Source: Duncaniella sp.
GTDB taxonomy: Bacteria; Bacteroidota; Bacteroidia; Bacteroidales; Muribaculaceae
Reading direction: 5' to 3'
Assembly (NCBI GenBank): GCA_029056055.1
Contig: JAIDCC010000033.1
Coordinates: 1-38,089 of the forward strand
Length of the DNA: 38,089 nucleotides
Shown: positions 14,197-22,196 of the stretch, piece after piece
How the letters are laid out: every line of letters starts with the position of its first letter
Numbering within the stretch: position 1 is the stretch's first letter
Translations under genes and position numbers: made by a program
The notes under the pieces: generated by a model
What the model was told of the DNA's origin: nothing
The model's input: the letters and a program-made list of their open reading frames with translations, nothing else
The model's database searches: none

Positions 14197-16227
14197 TTAC
14201 TTGACGAGGGGACGGACAATTTCGAGCACTGCGGGAGCGGTGAAGCCGAATTTCTCATCGAGCACCTTGTAGGGAGCCGATGCGCCGAAGTGGTCGAGAC
14301 CGAAGATGGTGCCGCGGGGACCTACGACGCCCTGGAGCGTAGAAGGCAGCCCGGCGGTGAGGCCGAACACGGGGACGCCTTCGGGGATGACCGACAGACG
14401 ATAGTCGGCGCTCTGGTTGAGGAACGTGCCGATAGAGGGGACCGAAACCACGCGGGCGGCTACGCCTTCCTTGGCGAGCTCGGCGGCAACTTCGCAGAGC
14501 AGCGACACTTCAGAGCCGTTGGCCACGAGCACGATGGCGGGGTTGGTGGCGTCTACCACGATGTAGCCGCCCTTGAGGGCGCCTGCCTCAGCCTCGGCAT
14601 AACGGTTGCCCGATGCGGCGGGGAGGTCGGGGAGGTTCTGACGCGACAGGATGAGCGCGGTGGGAGTGGCGAAGTTCTCCATGGCCATCTTCCATGCGGC
14701 CGAAGTCTCGGCTGCGTCGGCGGGACGGAGCACGAGCATCGAGGGTGCGCCGTGGAGGTTGCGGAGCTCTTCCATCAGGCGAATCTGGGCTTCCTGCTCG
14801 ACGGGTTCGTGGGTAGGACCATCCTCGCCCACGCGGAATGCGTCGTGCGTCCAGATGTATTTTACGGGGAGTTCCATGAGGGCAGCCATGCGCACGGCGG
14901 GCTTCATGTAGTCGGAGAATACGAAGAATGTGCCGCAGGCGCCGATTACGCCGCCGTGGAGCACGATGCCGTTCATGACGGCTGCCATGGTGAGCTCGGT
15001 GACACCGGCCTGGAGGAACGCACCGGTGAAGTCGCCCTTGGCAAAGGCGTGGGTCTTCTTGAGGAAGCCGTCGGTCTTGTCGGAGTTGGCGAGGTCGGCC
15101 GACGAAACAATCATGTTGTTGACCTTCTCGGCGAGCACACCGAGCACGTCGGCCGAAGCCTGACGCGAGGCGATGTTGGCCTTGTGGGGGATTGCAGCCC
15201 AGTCGATTTCAGGCAGCTTGTTGTCGAGGAATGTGTGGAGTTCCTTGGCGAGTTCGGGGTTGGCGGCTTCCCATGCGGCCTGCTCGGCGCGACGGGTCTT
15301 GACGATGGCGCGGAGCTCTTCGCGGCGTGCCTCGTAGAGAGCCTTCACGTCGTCGAAGATTACCCAGGGGTTCTCGGGGTCGGCACCGAGGTTTTCCATC
15401 GTCTTGAGGTAGTCGGCACCCGAAGCCGAGAGGGGCTGACCGTGGGTGGAGCACTGGCCTTCGAAGTTTGAGCCGTCGGCCTTGACGCAGCCCTTGCCCA
15501 TGACGGTGTGACCGATGATGATGGTGGGGCGCTCGGTCTCGGCCTGAGCCTTGACGATGGCGTCGGCTATTTCAACGGGGTCGTTGCCGTTGATTTCAAG
15601 CACGTTCCAGTGCCATGCGCGATACTTCGCAGCCACGTCCTCGGCGTCTACGGCCTCTACCATCGTAGAGAGCTGCACCTTGTTTGAGTCGTAGAACATG
15701 ATGAGGTTGCTCAGACCCAGGTGGCCGGCGAGACGGCCCGCACCCTGCGAGATTTCTTCCTGAATACCGCCGTCGGAGATGAAGGCATAGGTCTTGTGCG
15801 ACAGCCATTCGCCGAAGCGGGCGGCGAGGAAGCGCTCTGCGATGGCGCAACCCACAGCCATGGTGTGACCCTGGCCGAGAGGGCCGGAGGTGTTTTCTAC
15901 GCCGCGTTCGGGGTGGAGTTCGGGGTGACCCGGCGTGGGCGAACCCCACTGGCGGAACTGCTGGAGTTCGGCCACGGTGTAATGGCCGAAGAGAGCCAGC
16001 ACGCTGTAGAGCATGGGCGACATGTGGCCGGGGTCGAGGAAGAAGCGGTCGCGTGCGAGCCACTTGCCGTCGTCGGGGTCGGTGACGAGAAACTGCGAGT
16101 AGAGCACGTTGACGAAGTCGGCGCCGCCCATCGCGCCGCCGGGGTGTCCCGATTTGGCTTTTTCAACCATTGATGCGGCCAGGATGCGGATGTTGTCGGC
16201 CGCGCGGTTGGTGAGTTGGGTATTCAT
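14197..16227 (-). CDS. tkt: Transketolase
   Basis: This full-length transketolase (676 residues) moves two-carbon units between sugar phosphates in the non-oxidative pentose phosphate pathway, using thiamine diphosphate. The N-terminal domain shows SGHPGGAMG (26-34), the cofactor motif as SDGGIQEEIS (151-160) with N182 further on, and the pyrimidine-binding domain has THDAFRVGEDGPTHEPVEQ. SDG in place of GDG is a small variation. It starts 21 bp after the end of the GH28 gene, so the two are probably co-transcribed. Sugar acids and pentoses released from pectin would feed this pathway, but tkt is also a housekeeping gene. Confidence 0.97.
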   Translation of the reverse strand: MNTQLTNRAADNIRILAASMVEKAKSGHPGGAMGGADFVNVLYSQFLVTDPDDGKWLARDRFFLDPGHMSPMLYSVLALFGHYTVAELQQFRQWGSPTPGHPELHPERGVENTSGPLGQGHTMAVGCAIAERFLAARFGEWLSHKTYAFISDGGIQEEISQGAGRLAGHLGLSNLIMFYDSNKVQLSTMVEAVDAEDVAAKYRAWHWNVLEINGNDPVEIADAIVKAQAETERPTIIIGHTVMGKGCVKADGSNFEGQCSTHGQPLSASGADYLKTMENLGADPENPWVIFDDVKALYEARREELRAIVKTRRAEQAAWEAANPELAKELHTFLDNKLPEIDWAAIPHKANIASRQASADVLGVLAEKVNNMIVSSADLANSDKTDGFLKKTHAFAKGDFTGAFLQAGVTELTMAAVMNGIVLHGGVIGACGTFFVFSDYMKPAVRMAALMELPVKYIWTHDAFRVGEDGPTHEPVEQEAQIRLMEELRNLHGAPSMLVLRPADAAETSAAWKMAMENFATPTALILSRQNLPDLPAASGNRYAEAEAGALKGGYIVVDATNPAIVLVANGSEVSLLCEVAAELAKEGVAARVVSVPSIGTFLNQSADYRLSVIPEGVPVFGLTAGLPSTLQGVVGPRGTIFGLDHFGASAPYKVLDEKFGFTAPAVLEIVRPLVK

Positions 16228-16248
16228 AGTTTTTCCTATATAATAAAG

Positions 16249-17706
16249 TTATTTCGTAACGATGTTCAGAGTCTTGACCTTTGAGTTGCCGCTGATGGCG
16301 GGGGTGCCTTCGGGGAGTGCGAAGGTGATGTCTTCGAGCGAGAAGTCGGCCGCGTTGTTGACCACGGCGCCCCTTTGTGCCGTGAAACTGCAATTGCTGA
16401 TTTTCACGCCCGACACAGGCATTTCCTTCAGACCCTTGACGAGAATGGCAGTCCCGGCGTCTCGGCAGACTACGTTCTTGATGGTGAAGCCCACGAAGCG
16501 CGGGGTGTCGGGGGTGACCGGCGCCGCGGGCGCATCGGCTCCGTCGCCCACCTTCTCCTGATAGTAGGAGTCGAAGAGGATGGCCTCGTCGGCGATGTCG
16601 CACATCACGATGTCCTCGACGTAGATGCCTGTCATGAGACCGCCGCGGTCGCGTCCGCTCTTGAAGCGCAGACCGGTGTCGGTGTCGATGAAGCGGCAGC
16701 GGCGCACGAGGATGTTCTCCATGCCTCCGGCGTTGTCGCTGCCGATGACGAAGCCGCCGTGGCCGTGAAACACGGTGCAGTCGGTGATGACGATGTCGCG
16801 GCAGGGGCCGCGGCGGCGTCCGGTGTCGCCGATGCCGCTCTTGAGGCAGATGGCGTCGTCGCCGCAGTCAACCGAGCAATTGGTGAGCAGCGCGCGCTGA
16901 CACGACGACAGGTCGATGCCGTCGCCGTTCTGGGCGTTCCATGGGCAGCGCACCGTCACGCCGTCGACTGTGAAATCGTGTGACAGCACGATGTTGAGAT
17001 GAAACGAAGGCGAGTTCTGTATCACCACCCCTTCGACGAGAAAGCGCGAGCAGCCGGTGATGCGCACCAGGCGGGCGCGCTTGTCTTCGATTTTGTCGGT
17101 GGGGTCGGTCAGGGTGGGGTAGAACACGTTCGAGCCGTAGAGCGAGCTTTCTTTCAGCTTGAGGCGCTGGAGCTTCTTCCATTCGGCATCGCTCACCTTG
17201 AAACGTTTGTAGGGGCGCCAGTATTCGCCGTTGCCGTCGAGCACACCGCTGCCCGTAATCGAAAAGTTAGTGATGTTGTGGGCAAACACCGGGGGGCGGC
17301 GCATGGTGCCCGACGTGCCTTCGTCGGCCTCGATGACCGCGAAGAGGGCCTTTTCGGGGCTGAAGAGCACGATAGCGTCTTTTTCGAGGTGGAGGTCGAT
17401 GCCCGAGCGCAGTTCTATCGGGCCGGTGAGCCACACGCCCGCAGGCACGTTGAGGTGGCCGCCTCCGCGTTCGGCCAGGTGGGCTATGGCCTTGGCGAAC
17501 GCCTCGGTGCAGAGCGTGATGCCGTCGCCGCGACCGCCGAAGTCGGTCAGGCTGACGGTGTAGGGGGCTATTTCGGGGAGCTTGGGAGCCGTGGCGGCAA
17601 ACGGGAGCGAGGCGTAGGCTTCGCTGTAGTCGGCGGCCGCGGCGGGTGCTGTGCAAATTGTCAAAATTACAATAAGTCGCGCGAGGAGGCGTCGAAAGTG
17701 AGTCAT
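16249..17706 (-). CDS. GH28 family polygalacturonase-like glycoside hydrolase, secreted
   Basis: This 485-residue protein has a signal peptide (hydrophobic stretch 9-24, AAAAD cleavage region) and a right-handed beta-helix of the GH28 family. Catalytic-site motifs are QNGDGIDL (N260, D262), CGDDAICLKSG (D283, D284), GHGG (H316) and RFKS (R347, K349). This is the NxD, DD, GHG, RxK set of pectin-cleaving hydrolases. Likely location is periplasm or cell surface. A promoter box lies about 55 bp upstream, divergent from the MFS permease gene. With a KdgF-like cupin 3 kb away on the other strand, a pectin or rhamnogalacturonan substrate is plausible. Specificity within GH28 (endo or exo, rhamnogalacturonan or homogalacturonan) cannot be told. 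Confidence 0.92.
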   Translation of the reverse strand: MTHFRRLLARLIVILTICTAPAAAADYSEAYASLPFAATAPKLPEIAPYTVSLTDFGGRGDGITLCTEAFAKAIAHLAERGGGHLNVPAGVWLTGPIELRSGIDLHLEKDAIVLFSPEKALFAVIEADEGTSGTMRRPPVFAHNITNFSITGSGVLDGNGEYWRPYKRFKVSDAEWKKLQRLKLKESSLYGSNVFYPTLTDPTDKIEDKRARLVRITGCSRFLVEGVVIQNSPSFHLNIVLSHDFTVDGVTVRCPWNAQNGDGIDLSSCQRALLTNCSVDCGDDAICLKSGIGDTGRRRGPCRDIVITDCTVFHGHGGFVIGSDNAGGMENILVRRCRFIDTDTGLRFKSGRDRGGLMTGIYVEDIVMCDIADEAILFDSYYQEKVGDGADAPAAPVTPDTPRFVGFTIKNVVCRDAGTAILVKGLKEMPVSGVKISNCSFTAQRGAVVNNAADFSLEDITFALPEGTPAISGNSKVKTLNIVTK

Positions 17707-17732
17707 GGCTTAGGGTTGAAGTGAGTGAGGCG

Positions 17733-17750
17733 ACCGGGCACTGCCCGGGT
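17733..17750. promoter_or_regulatory. GC-rich palindrome near the GH28 start, possible operator
   Basis: CCGGGCA-c-TGCCCGG is a 7+7 palindrome around one central base, between the GH28 -7 box and its start codon. It could be a repressor operator or simply a leader hairpin; no matching second site was seen near the divergent MFS gene. Confidence 0.3.
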
Positions 17751-17759
17751 AATGATGTG

Positions 17760-17767
17760 CAAACTTA
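17760..17767 (-). promoter_or_regulatory. -7 box for GH28-tkt
   Basis: The minus strand reads TAAGTTTG, matching TAnnTTTG, about 55 nt upstream of the GH28 ATG. A TTTG appears 23 nt further upstream (17791-17794 on the plus strand as CAAA), a little too far, so the -33 assignment is uncertain. Confidence 0.5.
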
Positions 17768-17885
17768 CAAATTTTTTTGACAAAATCCCACAAAAGCTCC
17801 CGAAAATATGCCGTCGGGGTCGAACTTGGCGAAAAATTTTCAATCTTTTAAGTGTTTTTACTCCCTCGGATGTTAAAAAAATGTG

Positions 17886-17893
17886 TAACTTTG
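17886..17893 (+). promoter_or_regulatory. -7 box for the MFS permease gene
   Basis: TAACTTTG matches the Bacteroidota -7 consensus exactly, about 97 nt upstream of the ATG at 17991. The -33 region holds only T-rich sequence without a clean TTTG at 19-21 nt, so activation by a regulator is possible. Confidence 0.55.
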
Positions 17894-17990
17894 TGGCGTC
17901 GGCACGACGTGTGCGGCAAGCACCGCGGCGCCGGCCCGCAGCGAAATTTCTTACTACCTAATAACCATCCCATTCAATCAAACTAACAAA

Positions 17991-19358
17991 ATGGCAACAC
18001 AGACTGTCAACAAGAACGCGCGAGTGATAGCCATCGTGGTGATGTTCTTCGTCTACGCGATGATTTCATTCGTAACCAACCTCGCCGCTCCTATCGGCAC
18101 CATCTGGGGAAATCTCTTCGCCGGCGACAAGGTGCTCGGCATGATGGGCAACATGATGAACTTCCTCGCCTACCTCTTCATGGGTATTCCTGCGGGTAAC
18201 CTGCTGGTGAAAATCGGCTACAAGAAGACCTGCCTCTGGGCTCTCGTCGTAGGCATCGTCGGCCTCTTCGTGCAGTATCTCTCGGGCGTCGTCGGCGCCG
18301 ACACCATCATCGCCCACTTCGGCCAGGTGCCCCTGCCCCTCAACTACTTCATCTATCTGCTCGGTGCGTTCATCTGCGGTTTCTGTGTCTGCATGCTCAA
18401 CACCGCCGTCTGCCCCATGCTCAACATGCTCGGCGGCTCGGGCAAGGGCGGCAACCAGCTCCTCCAGTTTGGCGGCGCGCTCAACTCGCTTGCCGGCACC
18501 CTCACCCCCTTCTTCGTAGGTGCGCTCATCGGCGTGCTCACTCCCTCGACCAAAATCGTGGCTGTGTCGCCCCTCCTCTTCATCGGTATGGCCATCTTCG
18601 CTGTGGCTTTCGTGGTGCTCTCGTTTGTCTACATCCCCGAGCCCCCCATCAGCAAGGGCAAGAAAGCCTACACCCACTCGCCCTGGAGCTTCCGCCACAC
18701 CGTGCTCGGCGTAATCTCGATTTTCTTCTATGTAGGTGTTGAGGTGGGCATCCCCGGCACTCTCAACTTCTATCTGGCCGACCAGGGCGCAAACGGCGCA
18801 GGTGTCATCGGCGACGCCTCTACCATTGCCGGCGCAATCGTGGCCGTCTACTGGCTGCTCATGCTCGTGGGCCGCTTCCTTTCAGGCTTCATCTCGGGTG
18901 CGGTCAGCTCGAAGACCCAGCTCACCGTGGTGGCCTCGCTCGGCGTAATCCTCGTGCTCGCTGCCATTTTCACACCTCAGGATGTCACCGTGGCCGTGCC
19001 CTCGTTCCTCTACGACGGCGGCGACGTGGCTGCCCGCGTTCCCCTCTCGGCCTACTTCCTCGTGCTCTGCGGTCTCTCCACCTCAATCATGTGGGGTTCA
19101 ATCTTCAACCTCGCAGTCGAAGGCCTCGGCAAGTACACCGCTCAGGCTTCGGGCATCTTCATGATGATGGTGGTAGGCGGCGGCATCATGCCTCTCATCC
19201 AGAGCGCCATCGCCAACAACGCCGGCTACATCACTTCCTACTGGCTCGTTGTGGCAATGCTCCTCTTCATCCTCTTCTACGGCCTCATCGGCTCGAAGAA
19301 CGTCAACACCGACATCCCCGTCGACGAAGAAGAAACCCTCGACCCGCGCAACCTCTAA
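17991..19358 (+). CDS. MFS transporter, fucose/hexose permease-like
   Basis: This 455-residue protein has about twelve hydrophobic segments and is a major facilitator permease. The segments FLAYLFMGIPAGNLLVKIGYKKT (residues about 52-74) and LLGAFICGFCVCMLNTAVCPML (about 123-144), together with gap structure, resemble the fucose/glucose-galactose FHS branch. It would import a monosaccharide with protons. It is transcribed away from the GH28 gene, so galacturonate, rhamnose or another pectin sugar are possible cargoes, although this is context only. The C-terminal tail is acidic (DIPVDEEETLDPRNL). A hairpin follows 44 bp downstream. Confidence 0.85.
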   Translation: MATQTVNKNARVIAIVVMFFVYAMISFVTNLAAPIGTIWGNLFAGDKVLGMMGNMMNFLAYLFMGIPAGNLLVKIGYKKTCLWALVVGIVGLFVQYLSGVVGADTIIAHFGQVPLPLNYFIYLLGAFICGFCVCMLNTAVCPMLNMLGGSGKGGNQLLQFGGALNSLAGTLTPFFVGALIGVLTPSTKIVAVSPLLFIGMAIFAVAFVVLSFVYIPEPPISKGKKAYTHSPWSFRHTVLGVISIFFYVGVEVGIPGTLNFYLADQGANGAGVIGDASTIAGAIVAVYWLLMLVGRFLSGFISGAVSSKTQLTVVASLGVILVLAAIFTPQDVTVAVPSFLYDGGDVAARVPLSAYFLVLCGLSTSIMWGSIFNLAVEGLGKYTAQASGIFMMMVVGGGIMPLIQSAIANNAGYITSYWLVVAMLLFILFYGLIGSKNVNTDIPVDEEETLDPRNL

Positions 19359-19402
19359 GCCCCGCGCTCAGAGACGCTTTCAAATAGAATTGTAAAACCT
19401 TT

Positions 19403-19433
19403 GAGGCCGGCGGGCCATAGCTCCGCCGGCCTC
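19403..19433 (+). terminator. GC-rich hairpin after the MFS gene
   Basis: An 11 bp perfect stem (19403-19413 with 19423-19433) and 9-nt loop lie between the MFS stop and the next start codon at 19485. No T tract follows, so it may only weaken read-through. Confidence 0.5.
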
Positions 19434-19484
19434 ATCGCTATAAGTGAGAAGAAAACTCTCCCCTCCCTACCATTGCATCCGGAT

Positions 19485-19805
19485 ATGACACCCGAAGAAA
19501 AACAAAACCTCGAAGAGCGCATCGTCGCCATGCTCAAGACTGTCTACGACCCCGAAATTCCCGTAGACATCTACAACCTCGGCCTCATCTATCTCATCGA
19601 CCTCGATGACGACGGCAATCTCAAAATCGACATGACGCTGACGGCACCAAACTGTCCCGCCGCCGACTTCCTCGTGGAAGACTCGCGCATCAAGCTCGAA
19701 AGCATCCCCGGCATCAAGAGCGTAGACATACGCATTGTGTTCGAGCCGGAGTGGAACAAAGACATGATGACCGAAGAGGCCAAGCTCGACCTCGGTTTTC
19801 TCTGA
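19485..19805 (+). CDS. MIP18/SufT-like (DUF59) Fe-S assembly protein
   Basis: A 106-residue protein of the MIP18 (DUF59) family. It has the family's DPEIPVDIYNLGLIY stretch (residues 22-36) and the cysteine motif TAPNCPAADF (C57). Such proteins help insert or carry iron-sulfur clusters, for example with the SUF machinery. The ATG at 19485 is chosen because upstream codons of the same frame lie in the hairpin. It is followed by lpxH after 10 bp and then kdgF, forming a three-gene run with no obvious common theme. Confidence 0.9.
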   Translation: MTPEEKQNLEERIVAMLKTVYDPEIPVDIYNLGLIYLIDLDDDGNLKIDMTLTAPNCPAADFLVEDSRIKLESIPGIKSVDIRIVFEPEWNKDMMTEEAKLDLGFL

Positions 19806-19815
19806 CCCCGCGCGC

Positions 19816-20595
19816 ATGGCTCTCACACCGCGTCACACCAAAACCTATTTCGTCAGCGACCTCCATCTCGGAGCCGCCTACATCCCCGACCACCGCGCCC
19901 ATGAGCAGGCCGTCTGCCGATGGCTGCGCGAAGTCGTGGCCGCCGACGGCTGCCGTCTCTACCTGTTGGGCGACATTCTCGACTACTGGTGGGAGTATCG
20001 CGACGTCGTGCCCCGCGGGTTCACCCGCTTCTTCGGCGCGTTGGCCTCGCTGGCCGACGCCGGGGTGGAAATCACATGGCTCAAGGGCAATCACGACATC
20101 TGGATTTTCGACTACCTGCCCCGCGAAATCGGCATGAGGGTGGTAGACGGGCTGTTCGAGGAGGAAATCTCGGGACGTCGCTTCGTCATGGAGCATGGCG
20201 ACGGAGTGGGGCGCCGCCCGCTGACGTTCCGTCTGCTGCGCCGCTTGTTCCGCTGCCGCCCGTTGCAGATAGCGTTTGCCGCGATTCACCCCCGTCTCAC
20301 GATAGGTCTGGCCCACGCATGGTCGGCCCATTCGCGCAAACATGGCGGCTACACTCCCCCCGTCGCGGCCGGCGAGTCGCTCGCAGCTTGGGCCGAGGCC
20401 TACAATGCCTCACACCCCGACCGGCGCGCCGACTACTTCGTCTTCGGCCACCAGCACACCATGACCGACCGCTCCCTGCCCGACGGGGCGCGCATGCTCA
20501 TCCTCGGCGACTGGATAAAACATTTCTCCTATGCCGTGTTCGATGGCAGCGAGCTCTCGCTCGTGCGTTACACCAATCCTCCAAAATTTGATTGA
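19816..20595 (+). CDS. lpxH: UDP-2,3-diacylglucosamine pyrophosphatase-like metallophosphoesterase
   Basis: This 259-residue calcineurin-like phosphoesterase has the full metal-site set: SDLHLG (14-19), GDILD (52-56), KGNHD (90-94), EHGDG (126-130) and FGHQH (210-214). LpxH hydrolyses UDP-2,3-diacylglucosamine to lipid X in lipid A synthesis. The length and motif spacing match the Bacteroidota LpxH-like group, which acts at the inner membrane face. There is a basic, hydrophobic helix region around 137-155 (RLLRRLFRCRPLQIAF) suitable for membrane contact. A different phosphatase substrate is possible but less likely. Confidence 0.85.
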   Translation: MALTPRHTKTYFVSDLHLGAAYIPDHRAHEQAVCRWLREVVAADGCRLYLLGDILDYWWEYRDVVPRGFTRFFGALASLADAGVEITWLKGNHDIWIFDYLPREIGMRVVDGLFEEEISGRRFVMEHGDGVGRRPLTFRLLRRLFRCRPLQIAFAAIHPRLTIGLAHAWSAHSRKHGGYTPPVAAGESLAAWAEAYNASHPDRRADYFVFGHQHTMTDRSLPDGARMLILGDWIKHFSYAVFDGSELSLVRYTNPPKFD

Positions 20596-20606
20596 ATTTG
20601 ATTGAA

Positions 20607-20954
20607 ATGGAAAAAACCGGAAGCGCGGCCTTCATCTTCGAGGCCGATACGCCGTGGGAAGACCTCGGCGGTGGCGTAAAACGTCAGATTCTCGGCTACG
20701 ACGGCCAACTGATGATGGTCAAAGTGGTGTTTGAGAAAGGTGCCGTCGGCACGCTGCATCACCATTATCACAGTCAGGCCACCTACGTTGCCAAGGGCAA
20801 GTTTGAATTTACCATCGACGGCGAAACGCGCGTGGTCTCCGAAGGCGACGCTCTTTTCAAAACGCCCGACATCCCCCACGGCTGCGTCTGTCTCGAGCCG
20901 GGCATTCTCATAGACACCTTCAGCCCCCTACGCGCCGACTTCCTGAAAAAGTGA
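20607..20954 (+). CDS. kdgF: KdgF-like cupin, unsaturated uronate converter
   Basis: This 115-residue single-cupin protein closely follows the KdgF pattern: WEDLGGGVKRQILGYDGQLM (17-36), then LHHHYHSQATYV (50-61) with the metal histidines and Gln57, and PHG (90-92) with the last histidine. KdgF speeds conversion of 4,5-unsaturated galacturonate, made by pectin or alginate lyases, to the linear keto-uronate. An in-frame TTG lies at 20592 (inside lpxH), but ATG 20607 gives a normal start. The nearby GH28 hydrolase supports a pectin link; no lyase or KduI/KduD is in the window. Confidence 0.82.
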   Translation: MEKTGSAAFIFEADTPWEDLGGGVKRQILGYDGQLMMVKVVFEKGAVGTLHHHYHSQATYVAKGKFEFTIDGETRVVSEGDALFKTPDIPHGCVCLEPGILIDTFSPLRADFLKK

Positions 20955-20978
20955 CACCCCCCGCGCCAAAGTAGCCAA

Positions 20979-21053
20979 GTAGGGACGCGCCATGGCGATA
21001 GGGTGAAATTCGCCCTCGTGGGCCTACGCGGACGCGCCATGGCGCGTCCCTAC
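20979..21053. repeat. Nested palindromic intergenic element A
   Basis: A 19-bp perfect inverted repeat (20979-20997 with 21035-21053) encloses a smaller hairpin, GGGTGAA-A-TTCGCCC (21001-21015). The right arm lies in a 20-bp palindrome (21030-21049, centred on CCATGG). The structure is REP/MITE-like and non-coding. Its ends begin GTAGGGACGCGCC, related to element B. Confidence 0.75.
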
Positions 21054-21117
21054 CTGAAAATCATACGATTGCGATGCATCCCCGGAGGACTAAAAACGGG
21101 CGAAAAAATACGCGACC

Positions 21118-21230
21118 ATGTACGGACGTGCCTTCGGCACGTTTCTCATGCACAGCGCGTTAGGTGATATTTTTATGTTGCGATTTGTGTCGCCCGGCGT
21201 GGGCTACGTGCCAAAGGCACGTCCGTACAT
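21118..21230. repeat. Palindromic intergenic element B, related to element A
   Basis: A 25-nt terminal inverted repeat (21118-21142 with 21206-21230, one mismatch) encloses 63 bp. Each arm also folds on itself (ACGTGCC-TTC-GGCACGT on the left). The arm core TACGGACGTGCC resembles TAGGGACGCGCC of element A. No open frame is inside, so it would be a non-autonomous mobile or regulatory repeat. Confidence 0.75.
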
Positions 21231-21299
21231 TGAGACGTAAACGATTGATACACAAATGGGATTTGACCGATATTTAGGCCTACGGCGACGGGGGGATGG

Positions 21300-22196
21300 T
21301 CAGCGGAAGTGGTAGGTGATGGTGCCGGTCTGTGAGGCGGGGGCGGTTTCGTCGACGCTGAAGCGCGAGGCGCGGGCGGCCGCGACACACGACTGGCGCG
21401 CCGACTGGCTGGTGGCCGCGGGCCCGGTGCCCGAGGCATAGACAGCTTCCGTGACGGCTCCCTGACGGTTGACGGTGACACGGATGGTGATGGTGCCCAT
21501 CGGGGCAGAGGAGGGTTGTTTCCACGCAGCGAGAGTGCGTCCGTTCATGCTCACGCCCGGCTGACCCGAGAGCGCGCCTGTCGAGGCGTTGCCGTTGGCT
21601 TGTCCGGGTGAGCCGCCTTGCGCCGTGTTGCTCGACGAGTTGTTCGAGCCCGTGGCAGCCTGACCCTTGCCGAAACGCATGTTGGCGGCCACGTTGGCCT
21701 TGGCCTGCTCCTCGCGCGCCTGCTGCTCGCGGCGGCGTGCAGCTTCGATTTCGGCTTGTGTGGGGGTAGATTTGGCCGTGTTGGGAGTGGCGGGAGTGGT
21801 GTCGGAGGGGCGCGCTTTCGAGGCCGGGGGCGGAGTCTCGGCCTTGGTGGCCTTTGCCGGCGACGGTTTTTCCTGAGTGAGCACAGGCGCGGGAGCAGGG
21901 GGAGTGATGTCGTCGGACGCATCGGCCTCGGCCGCATCGCCCGCCTCCGGGGCAGCCTCCGAGGCAGCCGCGTCAGGCGCTGCGCCGTCGGGCGTAGCCA
22001 CGGGGAAATCGCCCGTCATGACATATTCGCCGCCGAAGAGCAGTTCCGACGAATCGACGGGAGGCCAGGTGCGCTCAGTCAGGTCGGCCGGACTGTAGCG
22101 CAGCCACAGCATGAGCAGCACCACCACGATGATGGCGTGGAAGAGCAGAGTGGCCACCACTCCGGCTACGGCAGATTTGCGGGGTCGTGAGGTCAT
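21300..22196 (-). CDS. tonB: TonB-like energy transducer
   Basis: A 298-residue protein with one N-terminal membrane anchor (about 10-31), a long Pro/Ala/Glu/Ser/Thr-rich periplasmic linker (about 65-175, including the helix QAEIEAARRREQQAREEQAKA), and a C-terminal domain of the TonB/TolA type (about 225-298, ending TGTITYHFR). It follows exbB and exbD and overlaps exbD by four bases. It would transmit proton-motive force to outer-membrane receptors, or act as a TolA-like component. The linker is more TolA-like than usual TonB, and no classical YP-rich TonB tail is seen, so the exact role is open. Confidence 0.85.
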   Translation of the reverse strand: MTSRPRKSAVAGVVATLLFHAIIVVVLLMLWLRYSPADLTERTWPPVDSSELLFGGEYVMTGDFPVATPDGAAPDAAASEAAPEAGDAAEADASDDITPPAPAPVLTQEKPSPAKATKAETPPPASKARPSDTTPATPNTAKSTPTQAEIEAARRREQQAREEQAKANVAANMRFGKGQAATGSNNSSSNTAQGGSPGQANGNASTGALSGQPGVSMNGRTLAAWKQPSSAPMGTITIRVTVNRQGAVTEAVYASGTGPAATSQSARQSCVAAARASRFSVDETAPASQTGTITYHFR

